A stretch of DNA of 34,644 nt from a virus: the IMG/VR virus record IMGVR_UViG_3300027759_000022, positions 1 to 34,644 of that record, one strand, 5' to 3'. Below, in pieces: positions 1 through 8,592 of the stretch. Both the position numbers and the translations under genes were made by a program. The notes under the pieces were generated by a model. That model was not told where the DNA came from, searched no databases, and saw only the letters and a program-made list of their open reading frames with translations. How positions within the stretch are numbered: position 1 is the stretch's first letter; each line of letters opens with the position of its first letter.

Positions 1-94
1 ACGAACTTCCAATGTGAACTCAGCCAAGATTTGTGTCTTTTCTGCATCACCAACACGAGCTAACTCGTTAGTTTGGAATGGGCGTAGGAAAGCT
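1..94. repeat. Terminal direct repeat, left copy (contig circularity)
   Basis: Bases 1-94 are identical to 34551-34644. Both copies lie within the major capsid gene, and joining them gives one uninterrupted reading frame. This shows a circular or circularly permuted assembly with a 94-base overlap; it is not evidence of a physical genome end. Confidence 0.97.
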
Positions 95-906
95 AATGCT
101 GCATACTCAGGATCGAGGATGAGAGCATCACGAGTACGCATAAATCTGTCGGGTACTATACTCAAAATTCCGAAGTCGCTTTGATATAAATCGGCCCCAG
201 CCAGTATAGTTGCTTGACCAGTAGTAGGCACTTGGTAACGCTGTGCAGCCAAACCAGTAAAGCCTGATACTACTTGCTTTTGTGCTGGGCTAACAAACAA
301 AGCTGAAGGTGTACCACCATTAGTGAACACAGATGCAATAACAGTCTTGAGCATCGCCTCTGTGAAAGTACGAGTTGTACCATCTGTACGAGTAGAAACA
401 CCAACTGTTACAGGGTCTACACCAGTTGTAGCAGTACCATTCTTGCTTGTATTGCTCTTGATATATGACAGTAAAGCACCTAATGTACGAGCTGTAGTGG
501 AGTTACCAGCAGATTGACCTTGATTAGCTGTGATGATAGTTTCCATATCACGCTTGATTTCAGAAGAAATCTTAGCCAATTGATAAGCCTTCTCAGACTT
601 ACGACCAGCCTTGTCTACTGCTTCCAAAGTGCCAGAAACCATAACTGTCTTACCAACGATCTGAGTGTAGTTACCCAAACGAGTTGTAGGAGAAACAGTA
701 ATGTCAGATGCAGTTGCACCTTCAACTAAAGCATTAGCAGTAGTGTTAGCTGCCAATGAGTCAGTCTGCCACTCGTGATAAACAGCAGTAGCCTTAGTCT
801 TGCCAATAGATGACATGATTGGGGTATCTGTTGGGGAGATAGAATAGATTACATCGGACAAATCTTCCCTGTTTCCGATTGATTGATATACCTGATATGT
901 TGCCAT
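1..906 (-). CDS. Major capsid protein, SU10-like (N-terminal 302 residues; gene crosses the contig ends)
   Basis: ATG at 906 opens a frame with no stop down to base 1 (302 codons); it continues at 34550 for 12 codons to TAA at 34512-34514, giving 314 residues in total. The protein forms the icosahedral head shell. The start (MATYQVYQSIGNREDLSDVI) and the following pattern of structural problems resolved as 'I-x-P-x-x-TP-x-x-S-x-IG' near residues 28-37 are typical of the SU10/DUF5309 capsid family, as is the size. It follows the scaffold gene (12-bp gap), the usual head-gene order. It was not predicted as a closed gene because the contig is cut within it. Family assignment is from recognition of the sequence pattern. 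Confidence 0.9.
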   Translation of the reverse strand, partial: MATYQVYQSIGNREDLSDVIYSISPTDTPIMSSIGKTKATAVYHEWQTDSLAANTTANALVEGATASDITVSPTTRLGNYTQIVGKTVMVSGTLEAVDKAGRKSEKAYQLAKISSEIKRDMETIITANQGQSAGNSTTARTLGALLSYIKSNTSKNGTATTGVDPVTVGVSTRTDGTTRTFTEAMLKTVIASVFTNGGTPSALFVSPAQKQVVSGFTGLAAQRYQVPTTGQATILAGADLYQSDFGILSIVPDRFMRTRDALILDPEYAALAFLRPFQTNELARVGDAEKTQILAEFTLEVR

Positions 907-918
907 GATTTAATTCCT

Positions 919-1884
919 TTAAATAAATTGTTCAAAAAGTTTTGCTGCATCAGCCTTCTTGCCAGTCTTTTGTAGGCGAGTAAACTGCTTTTTCATTTGT
1001 TCATTCTGGGAACTGCCAGGATTGGAAGTTCCAGACTTTAATACCTTTGGCGCATCCTGTACTTTCTTGACGGCTGCACCCTTATTACCTGATAGCTTTT
1101 CGTACATCATTGCGTTGTATAGCGTCTTAACTGCTCTTGGGTCATATACTTGAGCTAGTTCTTGGTCGCTAAATCCGATTGATTTTGCATAAGTACGAAT
1201 GTCCCTACGCACAATTTCAGCTTTAGCGGCATCCCTAAACTCTGGAATAGCCTCTTTCAGTTGCTCGCTTGCCTCTGCAAGATGTTTCTGTAACGCTTGC
1301 TGTCTGTCGGCATCCTGCTGTTTTGCAAGATTCTGTCTTTCAGCTTGTACGGCTTGAAGTTGCTTTTCCTTCTCACTACGCTCTGCTACCGCTATTGCAT
1401 AACCTATAGGATCGGTTTCCTTTAGTTCTTGCAAGTTCTCTACATTGCTTTGGCTTTGTAGAACACTCTCAATGGCCTCAAGGCGTTGTGCGTAAAGATC
1501 ACGCATCTTCTTAGATTCTTCAACTAATCCTCTTTCAGCCTCTACAGCCTTACGAGTTTCAGCTAAAGCCTGAGTCTTTTTAGTATAGTCTGCTGTCCTA
1601 CTGTATCCGCTTAAGAGTTCATCTTCTGAAACTTCGACTTCTTCATTGCCAACTTTGACTCTGAATGTCTTAGCTCTAGGAGCTTCTTCCTCATACTCTA
1701 CAGTTTCTTCCGCATTTTCATCTTCGTAGGATTCGTCTGAATCCTGTACTTCAGTTTCAGTATCATCAGATTGCGATTGAGCTTGCGCTTTCTCCTCTGG
1801 TGTATCCATCATAGACAAAAATGCGTTAGCCGCATCACTTACTGTATTAACACTTCCCTCTACAGGATTGGTGTTTTCACTCAT
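919..1884 (-). CDS. Capsid scaffolding protein
   Basis: A 321-residue protein encoded between portal and capsid genes, where phage scaffolds are normally found. It has a strongly acidic, low-complexity N-terminal part (about residues 37-70, rich in D, E and S), then a long charged helical stretch predicted as coiled coil (about 100-215) and a lysine-rich C-terminus. Scaffold C-termini are typically basic and bind the capsid protein. It would guide procapsid assembly and then leave or be degraded. ATG at 1884 has AAGGT upstream. No enzymatic motif is seen. Assignment rests on composition and position. Confidence 0.8.
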   Translation of the reverse strand: MSENTNPVEGSVNTVSDAANAFLSMMDTPEEKAQAQSQSDDTETEVQDSDESYEDENAEETVEYEEEAPRAKTFRVKVGNEEVEVSEDELLSGYSRTADYTKKTQALAETRKAVEAERGLVEESKKMRDLYAQRLEAIESVLQSQSNVENLQELKETDPIGYAIAVAERSEKEKQLQAVQAERQNLAKQQDADRQQALQKHLAEASEQLKEAIPEFRDAAKAEIVRRDIRTYAKSIGFSDQELAQVYDPRAVKTLYNAMMYEKLSGNKGAAVKKVQDAPKVLKSGTSNPGSSQNEQMKKQFTRLQKTGKKADAAKLFEQFI

Positions 1885-1904
1885 GTTATTTACCTTTTAG
1901 GTGG

Positions 1905-2141
1905 TTATAAAATCTTCCAGCGTTTCTCTGCAATTTGCTTGTTATCAGCTAATGCTTGGATTGTCGCTATAAATTCATCCATCACTTTAAGTTTGAGAAA
2001 GTTCTTTTCTCGCACTTCTACATCATTTTCGTTACTGTCAAATATGTTGTTACGATACAACAGTTTTTGACTTTCGACAAGTTCTAGGAAGAACTCATCT
2101 GACAAATAGGCTCTAGCTCGCTCTGACTTGTTATAGGACAT
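1905..2141 (-). CDS. Small helical protein between portal and scaffold
   Basis: A 78-residue, charged, mainly helical protein of unknown function. Its ATG at 2141 overlaps the end of the portal gene by 11 bp, which suggests translational coupling within the head operon. No signal peptide, membrane segment or metal-binding motif is visible. Position suggests a role in head assembly, but that is only inferred from the neighbours. Confidence 0.7.
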   Translation of the reverse strand: MSYNKSERARAYLSDEFFLELVESQKLLYRNNIFDSNENDVEVREKNFLKLKVMDEFIATIQALADNKQIAEKRWKIL

Positions 2142-4170
2142 TAGGGATATTTGCCGTTGGTGATAGTTTTGCGCCTAGTTGCAAAGCCTTTAACTGAGCC
2201 TCGTACTCAAACTCTTGTTTCTTAAGAGCCATAGTCATCTCAAACTCTTGCTGCTTAAGTCTGATCTGAGCCTCTGCCTTAACCTGGGCAATCTGAATAT
2301 CGTTCTCTGCCTTGGCGTTATCTGCTGCCATCTTAGCTTGCATCTGGGCTACATAGGCTTCCATTGCTGGATCTTGTTGCTGACCCTGTTGCTGACTTTG
2401 CTGCGCCATTTGTTGCTCTTGCTCTGGGGTAATCTCTAGGAAAAACTCGTTAGAATCCTTAAATCCAGCAGCCTCAATAAACCGACCTAATGTCTGTCTA
2501 TAATTTGTAAGGCTTACCAATGGATTGTTAATGCCTACAGTCTTGAGGATTTCCTCTTGCTTGCCTAGAACCATAGCGATCATAGCCATCTGCTCTTGCT
2601 TGTTGCCTGTGCCTAGACCAACATTGATAGAGATGTCAAATCCATTTGTCCACTCTCTAGGATCAATAGATACATACTTACCACGCAGACGCACAATGCG
2701 CTCTTTATCCTGATACTTGCAGAGTAATTGTAGGATCTTCTGGAATAGATCTTTTACGCCTGTTTCAGCAAATACCCTAGCAATTAACTCAACTTTGCCT
2801 GCTGCGCTGTTCTGCATCATAGCAACGGCTGTAGCTGTGCTGTTCTGCAACACATCTGGATTAAGGCCGTTCATCTGGTCTGATACCCCAGTTCTCTTAG
2901 CCTGTACAGAGTCCAAGTATTCCAATAATGGGAATGATTGGTTAGCAGTTGGTGGTACTGTCAATGGAACAATGGCTTGGGTATTTTTCATACGCACAAT
3001 GCCATTAGCTGTAACTGTTAGCAGATCATCTAGGTTTACTTGACCTTCTACCACGCCCATTCTAGGGCTATTAGTCATGTAGAGATTGTCTAGGATCTGA
3101 CGGGTTACTGTAGATTTAATCAGTTGTATGTCTACTGCTCTGTCTGCCAGACTATGACCAAAGAACTTGTGCGGCATAGGGATAGGGCAAATAGAACAGA
3201 ATGGTACGAAATCCACTTCCTCATTATCTAGGATGTCTGTGCCAGCATAGGTAACTTTACGCAACTCAGCAATACCATCGCCATCAAAGTCTACCTTGAT
3301 ATAAGACTCGATTACCTCAATCTCTTGCATAGAGAAGTCTAGGCTTGCCTGATCGCTAGGCTGCTCGCCTTGATCGAAACGAGCCACATTCTCTTGGTTA
3401 TAGGTTAGGTCTGCATAAGTAGGAAGGTTATCTACAATATCCTTCTCATAGCCCATTGCAATTAACTCTGAGCGAGTAGCCAGTTTTCTGTGGGCTACAA
3501 AAGGAGCATCGGCAATAGTCCTAGCCTTTTTGGAGATTAAGAACTCCTCTGGTGGCACATTCTCTACAATTACCTTGCCAGTTTTCTTAGTCTTTTTGAG
3601 CTTAACATCATAAGAGAACACAGGTGGAATCATCATCCCCATTGGATCTATTCCTGCTGGGGCTACTTCTGTAGTCTTTTGATTTACTACTTCCACCTCT
3701 GGATCATTGAGTAACATCGTTACTTCGTCTTGTGTCAGGTTTTGATACTTCTCTTTGCTGACATCAATCTTCTCATCCCAATAAACCTTAACGATTCCGT
3801 TCTTTTGCAAGAGCGCATCCTTAAACCAATTGTGCATAAGCAATACGCCATCGTTATCTCGGCTCATTACCCAATTGACATACTCTGTAGCTTGCTTTGC
3901 TTTTTCCTCATCGCCTGGGCCTTTAGGCTCAAAGCGAACAATCTCATCTGACTGTGTAAAGATACGCAATAGTTGTGGCAACGCACCATCGACTACCTCG
4001 GCTACTTCGCCTGTAACGATCTGGCTACGACCTTCTACTTCATTGCCGTATTCGTAACGATTGTAGTATTCAAGGGCTTTCCTACGATCATCTGTAGTTT
4101 CGCTCTCGATAAAGCCAATAGCGTTATCTATCTCGGCATCGAGTATGCCTTTTAGTGTGCCTTCATCCAT
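2131..4170 (-). CDS. Portal protein (P22-like)
   Basis: A 679-residue protein directly after the large terminase gene (its ATG at 4170 abuts the terminase stop at 4171). Portals form the dodecameric ring at one capsid vertex through which DNA enters and leaves. The length, the N-terminal charged region with EYYNRYEYGNEVEGRSQIV-type sequence (about 49-67), and the long glutamine- and alanine-rich coiled-coil C-terminus (about 583-679) match portals of podoviruses with P22-like heads. The C-terminal coiled coil probably forms the barrel that extends into the head. The exact subfamily is uncertain without a profile search. Confidence 0.88.
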   Translation of the reverse strand: MDEGTLKGILDAEIDNAIGFIESETTDDRRKALEYYNRYEYGNEVEGRSQIVTGEVAEVVDGALPQLLRIFTQSDEIVRFEPKGPGDEEKAKQATEYVNWVMSRDNDGVLLMHNWFKDALLQKNGIVKVYWDEKIDVSKEKYQNLTQDEVTMLLNDPEVEVVNQKTTEVAPAGIDPMGMMIPPVFSYDVKLKKTKKTGKVIVENVPPEEFLISKKARTIADAPFVAHRKLATRSELIAMGYEKDIVDNLPTYADLTYNQENVARFDQGEQPSDQASLDFSMQEIEVIESYIKVDFDGDGIAELRKVTYAGTDILDNEEVDFVPFCSICPIPMPHKFFGHSLADRAVDIQLIKSTVTRQILDNLYMTNSPRMGVVEGQVNLDDLLTVTANGIVRMKNTQAIVPLTVPPTANQSFPLLEYLDSVQAKRTGVSDQMNGLNPDVLQNSTATAVAMMQNSAAGKVELIARVFAETGVKDLFQKILQLLCKYQDKERIVRLRGKYVSIDPREWTNGFDISINVGLGTGNKQEQMAMIAMVLGKQEEILKTVGINNPLVSLTNYRQTLGRFIEAAGFKDSNEFFLEITPEQEQQMAQQSQQQGQQQDPAMEAYVAQMQAKMAADNAKAENDIQIAQVKAEAQIRLKQQEFEMTMALKKQEFEYEAQLKALQLGAKLSPTANIPNVL

Positions 4171-5451
4171 TTATACGATCCACTTTGTGTTAATTTTAAT
4201 CGGTTGCGACCAAGATGTAGTCTGCTCTAAGCCTAATGCCAAATATCGAAAGGAGTCGCTAGAGTGCGATGCCCAGTCGTGCAATGGCTTGTCATAGAAC
4301 ACATTACGCTTTTCGTCATACTCTCGCCTATAGTTTCGTAGGCAATCTAAACCCTGTTTTACCCTTGGCACATTAAACCAGCACTTAGGTAGTAATCTTC
4401 TAACTGCTTGGATGCCATCATCTACTGCGAGCCTTGGTAGAACCTTGCAGTCCAATCCAGCCTCTCTCAGCACTTCTATCCTGCTCTTGCCTGTGCCTAG
4501 CTCTCTTACTTCCACATCATGCGGAAGAAGCTGCTCTGCCTTATGCCAGTTATTTTCTTTTAGCCATTCTACATACCAATCCAGACCTTGACCATGATTC
4601 TCTACATGATCCATTACTCTGAACTCTTGTCCTGCTATCTGCATTACAAATATTGCAGTTGAGTCCCCAATTCCTAAGTCCCAGGCGCAGTATGTCTTAC
4701 ATAGATCATCTCTAGTGATCTCGCACATCCGACCCTTTTCCTCTAGGTCGTTTATTAGCTTTCCGTAGTAACTTCCTTCTACAGCAGCATTAAATGAACA
4801 CTCGTACTCTTGGTTAAACTTATCATCACCCATCTCTGCACGAGCATCTTTTAGTTCTACTTCTGAGATGATGCCTGTTTCACTTGCCTTAAATTCTACA
4901 AGACCCCAATCAGCGTTTAGCTCTGCTCGATCTCTTAGGTCTTTAAAATGGTTGTTTCCCTTTGGCGTACCGATAAATAAGCATTTGCCGTTTCTATCGC
5001 TAAGAGCTGGGCGAATGATCTCATTCCATATCTTAGGGTTTTGATCGCCAATCTCGTCTAGCACCACCATGTCAAAATATTGACCTCGGAGTGAGTCTGG
5101 GTTATCTGATCCGTATAGCTGGATTCTGCGCCCCATAAAGTCTACTCGTAACTCTGCCACATTAATTGATGCTCCTAGTGGCCTTGTGTACTTACACAAG
5201 TAATCGAAAGCTACTCGCTTTGCCTGTCCGTATGTTGGTGCTATATATGCGTATCTTGGGGCTTCTTGTTCGTTTTCAAGGGCTGACTTGATAATGTGAT
5301 TAAGTGCAGCCACAGTTTTACCCATCCTACGATGAGCGACCCCAACAGTAAATCTATGTGCATCTACTACCTCATGTAGTTTTAACTGAGGCTCTCTAGG
5401 CTTGTAGGGGATGATGACTTGTCTTACATCATCTTGTTCTACTTCTCCCAA
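4171..5451 (-). CDS. terL: Terminase large subunit (ATPase and nuclease)
   Basis: A 426-residue DNA packaging motor. The N-terminal ATPase shows a Walker A motif HRRMGKT at residues 40-46, Walker B VVLDE at 129-133, and a coupling motif FIGTPKG at 159-165. The C-terminal RNase H-like nuclease starts near AWDLGIGDS (256-264), with Asp258 as a likely metal ligand. It docks on the portal, encoded immediately downstream. The only usable start is TTG at 5451, overlapping the small-subunit gene by 13 bp; the first internal ATG lies inside Walker A and cannot be the start. Translation is probably coupled to the upstream gene. Confidence 0.95.
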   Translation of the reverse strand: MGEVEQDDVRQVIIPYKPREPQLKLHEVVDAHRFTVGVAHRRMGKTVAALNHIIKSALENEQEAPRYAYIAPTYGQAKRVAFDYLCKYTRPLGASINVAELRVDFMGRRIQLYGSDNPDSLRGQYFDMVVLDEIGDQNPKIWNEIIRPALSDRNGKCLFIGTPKGNNHFKDLRDRAELNADWGLVEFKASETGIISEVELKDARAEMGDDKFNQEYECSFNAAVEGSYYGKLINDLEEKGRMCEITRDDLCKTYCAWDLGIGDSTAIFVMQIAGQEFRVMDHVENHGQGLDWYVEWLKENNWHKAEQLLPHDVEVRELGTGKSRIEVLREAGLDCKVLPRLAVDDGIQAVRRLLPKCWFNVPRVKQGLDCLRNYRREYDEKRNVFYDKPLHDWASHSSDSFRYLALGLEQTTSWSQPIKINTKWIV

Positions 5452-5738
5452 GAAACCACCATCTGTAATGGCTCACCATCTGCACCAGAGATATTGTTCT
5501 CTATTGGTAATAGTCTGCCGTATATCTTGTAGAACTCACCCTGATTCTTAGCATCTAACTTAGCCCAATTGACTAAGCCTTCTATGCCACCTAAGTCCTC
5601 AAATGCTCTTATGATATTTTCTTTTGCTACCCTAGGGATCTTGTTGGTAGCACCCTTTGGTCTACCAGCTCCAGCTCTTAAACCGCCTCGGTTTGATTTA
5701 TCTTGCTCTAAATTATCTATTTCTGATGTATTTTCCAT
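5439..5738 (-). CDS. terS: Terminase small subunit (probable)
   Basis: A 99-residue basic protein immediately upstream of and overlapping the large terminase gene by 13 bp. It has a GRPKGATNK segment (about residues 26-34) seen in many small terminases and other DNA-binding phage proteins, followed by helical sequence that could make the DNA-recognition core. Small terminases bind the packaging site and regulate the motor. ATG at 5738 is preceded by AAAGGGAA. The role is inferred from position, size and the basic N-terminus. Confidence 0.78.
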   Translation of the reverse strand: MENTSEIDNLEQDKSNRGGLRAGAGRPKGATNKIPRVAKENIIRAFEDLGGIEGLVNWAKLDAKNQGEFYKIYGRLLPIENNISGADGEPLQMVVSWEK

Positions 5739-5788
5739 ACCATTCCCTTTGGGTTGATGGTTAATTGTGTATCTATTCTACAACACTT

Positions 5789-6079
5789 CTACCACTTAGT
5801 TTTGGATGACCAAAAGGCGGCTGACATCTTCCCCTTAGCTATGTTCTTAGCATGGCGAGCTTTGAATGATTTGCGCCTTGCTTTATCTGCTGCTGATTCG
5901 CCTTCTCTAGCAGGGCTACCACTAACGCCTTGCTGACCAAATCGGATAGTCTTAACCTGATCGCCTTCTTTAGCTACTACTACATGGCTTTTAGTAGGAT
6001 GATTAGGGGTTCTTTTGGGCTTGTTGTACCCAGCTACGCCTATGCGCTCAAATATCTTGGCAGCATCCCTAATCTTCAT
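5789..6079 (-). CDS. Conserved small basic phage protein (packaging-proximal)
   Basis: A 96-residue, lysine- and arginine-rich protein beginning MKIRDAAKIFERIGVAGYNK. I recognise the GYNKPKRTP-HPTKSHVVVAKEG style as a recurrent unassigned phage protein found near terminase genes. It contains no catalytic motif that I can name. The ATG overlaps the upstream 53-residue gene as ATGA, so it is translated in the same operon. A DNA-binding or packaging role would fit the charge and neighbourhood, but is inference. Confidence 0.78.
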   Translation of the reverse strand: MKIRDAAKIFERIGVAGYNKPKRTPNHPTKSHVVVAKEGDQVKTIRFGQQGVSGSPAREGESAADKARRKSFKARHAKNIAKGKMSAAFWSSKTKW

Positions 6080-6237
6080 TTTTTATAGCGAGCTTTTTTT
6101 GTAGCTTCGGAAATTGCAATTGCAATCGCTTGGCGAGGATTCTTAACTACCTTGCCACCCTTGCCAGAATGTAGAGTGCCTTCTTTGAACTCGCCCATTA
6201 CCTTGCCAATCTTGGCTTGTTTCTTTGTCATCTTCAT
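6076..6237 (-). CDS. 53-residue basic protein, DUF6496-like
   Basis: ATG at 6237 opens 54 codons ending TGA at 6076-6078. Both ends show ATGA overlaps, with the methyltransferase gene upstream and the 96-residue gene downstream. The product is lysine-rich and contains KVMGEFKEGTLHSGK (about 12-26) followed by VVKNPRQAIAIAISEA (30-45), the pattern of small DUF6496 proteins common in phages. It has no signal or membrane segment. Function is unknown. The overlaps and the recognisable motif make it a real gene despite its size. Confidence 0.85.
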   Translation of the reverse strand: MKMTKKQAKIGKVMGEFKEGTLHSGKGGKVVKNPRQAIAIAISEATKKARYKK

Positions 6238-6758
6238 TTTTTAACTCCATAAAAGTAGAGATCTTTGGTAGCCTCTCCTATTCCAAATTCATAAGCAGAG
6301 AACATATCGTCTAGCTTAAATTGTTCTACAAAGTCTTGCTCTGTTAAGTTCTTGTAATAATCATTGCAAAATGGAGCATCTGCTGGGCTAGTGCGTTTAG
6401 TGCCATGCTCTGCTCTGCCTGTAGTGGCGCAGGACATAACGATTAGACCGCTAGGCTTTACCATTCTGTACATATTGGCGAATGTTGCTGCCCAATCAGG
6501 GTTATGCTCAAAGCACTCACAAGAGATTACTGTGTCGAATGTATTGTCTGGAGCATTGTAGTCTTGCCCTGGGCATATAATATCTACGCCTCGCCCCATT
6601 CCTAAGTCTATTCCAATGTAGTCGCAGCCCGTAAAAAACTGCCTAACAGACCCATTTATATCTAGGCTGCCTACTTCTAATACCTTGCAATTAGCAAAGT
6701 TATCAGGAAAAAAACCAGCTATTCCACTTACAAAATCAAATTGTTGCTGATGTGCCAA
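6234..6758 (-). CDS. SAM-dependent methyltransferase (class I)
   Basis: A 174-residue Rossmann-fold methyltransferase of the Methyltransf_11 type. Motif I is KVLEVGSLDINGS (about residues 25-37), and an acidic residue after the second strand is in YIGIDLGMGRG (47-57). A later motif is FDTVISCECFEHNPDW (73-88), and GLIVMSC (103-109) marks the following strand. The substrate cannot be told from the sequence; such phage enzymes lie near structural and glycosyltransferase genes and may modify surface glycans or small molecules. It overlaps the downstream 53-residue gene by ATGA. Confidence 0.82.
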   Translation of the reverse strand: MAHQQQFDFVSGIAGFFPDNFANCKVLEVGSLDINGSVRQFFTGCDYIGIDLGMGRGVDIICPGQDYNAPDNTFDTVISCECFEHNPDWAATFANMYRMVKPSGLIVMSCATTGRAEHGTKRTSPADAPFCNDYYKNLTEQDFVEQFKLDDMFSAYEFGIGEATKDLYFYGVKK

Positions 6759-6917
6759 TTACTTTTTGGCTTTCATAGGTTTAGCAGTCTTGGCTGCTTG
6801 CTTGAAGTCCTTAGCTGTAGGAGCATTTTTGCTACCTACTTTATTCATTTTCTCGCCTGATCCAGCCTTGATCCTAGCTCTTTTGGCTAAAATATTGCTA
6901 TAGAGTCCAGCCTTCAT
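6759..6917 (-). CDS. 52-residue basic phage protein
   Basis: The likely start is ATG 6917, one base after the stop of the preceding Cys-rich gene; the longer upstream frame runs through that gene and is unlikely. The product begins MKAGLYSNILAKRARIKAGS and is rich in Lys and Ala, with an APTAKDFKQAAKTAK C-terminal part. I recognise this as a recurrent small protein of podovirus-like genomes, of unknown function. Charge suggests nucleic acid or virion interior association, which is inference. Confidence 0.82.
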   Translation of the reverse strand: MKAGLYSNILAKRARIKAGSGEKMNKVGSKNAPTAKDFKQAAKTAKPMKAKK

Positions 6918-6918
6918 A

Positions 6919-7356
6919 TTAATCCTCTTGTTCTTCTGCCTGCTCCCATTGGTCGCAAACACGCAAATTGTGGCAGATAAAGGTGTATTTATGGCAATAG
7001 CCACGACCACCACCACTAGCATCAAAACTATCCTCTGGTACTACTTGCATGGCAACTAAAGCCTCTGGGCTATTGTCGAAATACTCGCAATTAGCGCAAC
7101 GATGGGTCTTAGTTTCTTCTTCTGGCAATTCCCAGAAGTCTGATAATTCCATCCAGAACTTGCCTGGAGCTGCTGGGTCTTTAGGGCCTAGATGACGAGT
7201 TTCCATGAGAGCCATCATCATTTTCTTGTTTGATTCTTTGGTAAGAGGATACTTTTCCTCATCTACCATTGGCTCATCTAATAGGCTTGGCATACCCTTA
7301 CCCATCTCTTTTTCCATACCTTTTTTTGGAGCTAGTAGTCCAATAGCGATTTTCAT
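6919..7356 (-). CDS. Cys-rich putative metal-binding protein
   Basis: A 145-residue protein with a methionine- and lysine-rich N-terminus and a cysteine cluster at the C-terminal half: Cys87, Cys90, Cys121, Cys128 and Cys134 (CANC, then GYCHKYTFICHNLRVC). The CxxC plus distal cysteines could bind zinc or an iron-sulfur cluster; the spacing is loosely like HiPIP-type proteins but not enough to assign that. ATG 7356 has only a weak GGGG upstream. Function is unknown. It is followed after one base by the 52-residue gene. Confidence 0.75.
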   Translation of the reverse strand: MKIAIGLLAPKKGMEKEMGKGMPSLLDEPMVDEEKYPLTKESNKKMMMALMETRHLGPKDPAAPGKFWMELSDFWELPEEETKTHRCANCEYFDNSPEALVAMQVVPEDSFDASGGGRGYCHKYTFICHNLRVCDQWEQAEEQED

Positions 7357-7406
7357 ATTAACCCCAAATTTAAGGCGAACTTGCCCAAGACAATTTTAAC
7401 GCTTTT

Positions 7407-8090
7407 TTAATCAAACCACAACTTGTACAAGTCTGGCATTGAGTTTTTAATCCAATCCCTAGCCTCGTCATTGTTTTTTTTGTGATCCATTCCTACAGTC
7501 TGGCTGCCGACATGATGTACATACGATCTACTAACATAATTGTTATATCCAGCAGCTCGGATCTCTAAGCATTGAATATCGTCTGAATACCAGTTAATCG
7601 GTTTGTAATCTATCCAAGCCTCTCTAGAGATAATCCCAAATAAAGGGGAAAGTACATCCGTTTGGAATATTTGATCTTCCTCTACAAATTTGATTCCATT
7701 GCGTACTTCTCCATTCCTAATATTCTGCGCCCCACGCACATAGTCTGCTCTACTGCATAGCCAGCCTAGACTGTGGTTTTGAAGCAACACTTTATCTTCT
7801 ATTAGCTTATCAAAGCTATTAGGGGTTAATACTATGTCATCGTTTGCCACAATGATCTCAGGGAACATCTCAAACGCATAGCGCACTACATCGTTGTAGG
7901 ATTCCCCATAATTAGTGCCGTTATTTGGCAGATTAATTGTATTGTGCCTAGAACACTCTAGATCGCTCCCAGCAACGATAACTGTTACTTCCTTTGGCAC
8001 ATACTCATCTATTGATGCAAACAGCACAGGCAAGCATTTAGCGTGTTTTGTCGCTATTACTATGGCAAGATTGGCATACGAATCGTTCAT
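7407..8090 (-). CDS. Glycosyltransferase, GT2-like
   Basis: A 227-residue nucleotide-sugar-dependent transferase candidate. It has the short GT-A N-terminal strand (LAIVIATKH, 7-15), a Gly-rich middle segment and IIVANDDIVLTPNSFD (about 79-94), where NDD stands for the DxD metal and nucleotide-sugar site. A C-terminal YSDDIQCLEIRAAGYNNYVS segment (about 168-187) resembles the acceptor-side ED-like motif. It may modify phage or host surface glycans or hypermodified DNA bases. ATG 8090 is preceded by AAGGA. It overlaps a predicted zinc-ribbon gene by 53 bp. Confidence 0.8.
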   Translation of the reverse strand: MNDSYANLAIVIATKHAKCLPVLFASIDEYVPKEVTVIVAGSDLECSRHNTINLPNNGTNYGESYNDVVRYAFEMFPEIIVANDDIVLTPNSFDKLIEDKVLLQNHSLGWLCSRADYVRGAQNIRNGEVRNGIKFVEEDQIFQTDVLSPLFGIISREAWIDYKPINWYSDDIQCLEIRAAGYNNYVSRSYVHHVGSQTVGMDHKKNNDEARDWIKNSMPDLYKLWFD

Positions 8091-8220
8091 TTAATCCTTC
8101 ATTGTAAGATTGTAGAACTCCATCTTTAGTCGTTTTGTTGATCTTGCAACTTGTACAAGTTCTGATGGTAATTTGACTTGGCTTTCTTATCCAGTTCTTG
8201 CTGGAGTCGTTTTTTTGCAT
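8038..8220 (-). CDS. Small zinc-ribbon-like protein nested between two genes
   Basis: A 60-residue frame from ATG 8220 with two CxxC pairs: CTSC (22-25) and CQSC (49-52), the spacing of small zinc ribbons. The sequence around the pairs (polar, glycine-containing turn, ERFVCQSC) looks like a true protein rather than a shadow. It overlaps the regulator gene by 95 bp and the glycosyltransferase by 53 bp, and so would fill the gap between them. Function is unknown, perhaps nucleic-acid binding. The start is uncertain because of the overlap. Confidence 0.55.
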   Translation of the reverse strand: MQKNDSSKNWIRKPSQITIRTCTSCKINKTTKDGVLQSYNEGLNERFVCQSCHSNSDKTR

Positions 8221-8530
8221 TATGTAAATCTGTTTCTAATTTATGAGGTGTTGTTCTAGCATTATGCGCTAACTGGTTTAGTGAGGCATAAGGATGACTG
8301 ACATACCTCATTTTAAGCACTTGTCTTAACTGTAATGGCAAACCCTTAATTGCCTGCTCTATGAGATCTCCGTCTATATGGTCTGGCTCGTAGTGTGGCT
8401 CTGGGTCTGCGTATAAATTGCCCAGCTCTGGGACATAGTTCTTTTCAAAACTGCGACAAGTAGTTTCCACTTGTGGGCCAATAACTCCCCAAGTAACATA
8501 CCAAGCCCAATTTTTTAGCCTAGATTCCAT
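8126..8530 (-). CDS. Q-like/sigma region 4-like late regulator (putative)
   Basis: A 134-residue protein at the head of the late gene block. Its middle and C-terminal part (about 55-118: IEQAIKGLPLQLRQVLKMRY, then a helix-turn-helix-like LNQLAHNARTTPHKLETDLH) resembles sigma-70 region 4 and the phage antitermination Q-type proteins. Such proteins switch on late transcription. Position as first late gene with a divergent AT-rich promoter region upstream agrees. No DNA-binding zinc site is seen. Whether it acts by antitermination or activation cannot be told. Confidence 0.62.
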   Translation of the reverse strand: MESRLKNWAWYVTWGVIGPQVETTCRSFEKNYVPELGNLYADPEPHYEPDHIDGDLIEQAIKGLPLQLRQVLKMRYVSHPYASLNQLAHNARTTPHKLETDLHNAKKRLQQELDKKAKSNYHQNLYKLQDQQND

Positions 8531-8592
8531 GTTGTCATTTAATTTTAATTAATTTATTGTATTATATTCAATATCTTATGGCAAAGGTAGAT
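8531..8592. promoter_or_regulatory. Divergent AT-rich promoter region
   Basis: A very AT-rich interval between the late block (minus) and the metallophosphoesterase (plus). Minus strand: a consensus -10 TATAAT lies at 8561-8566, without a good -35. Plus strand: TTGTCA at 8532-8537, 17 bp, then TATTGT at 8555-8560. These are sequence matches only. Confidence 0.45.

Noticed and set aside
1-94. Terminal repeat as a true physical genome end
   Set aside because: It lies in the middle of the capsid gene and is the size of an assembly overlap.
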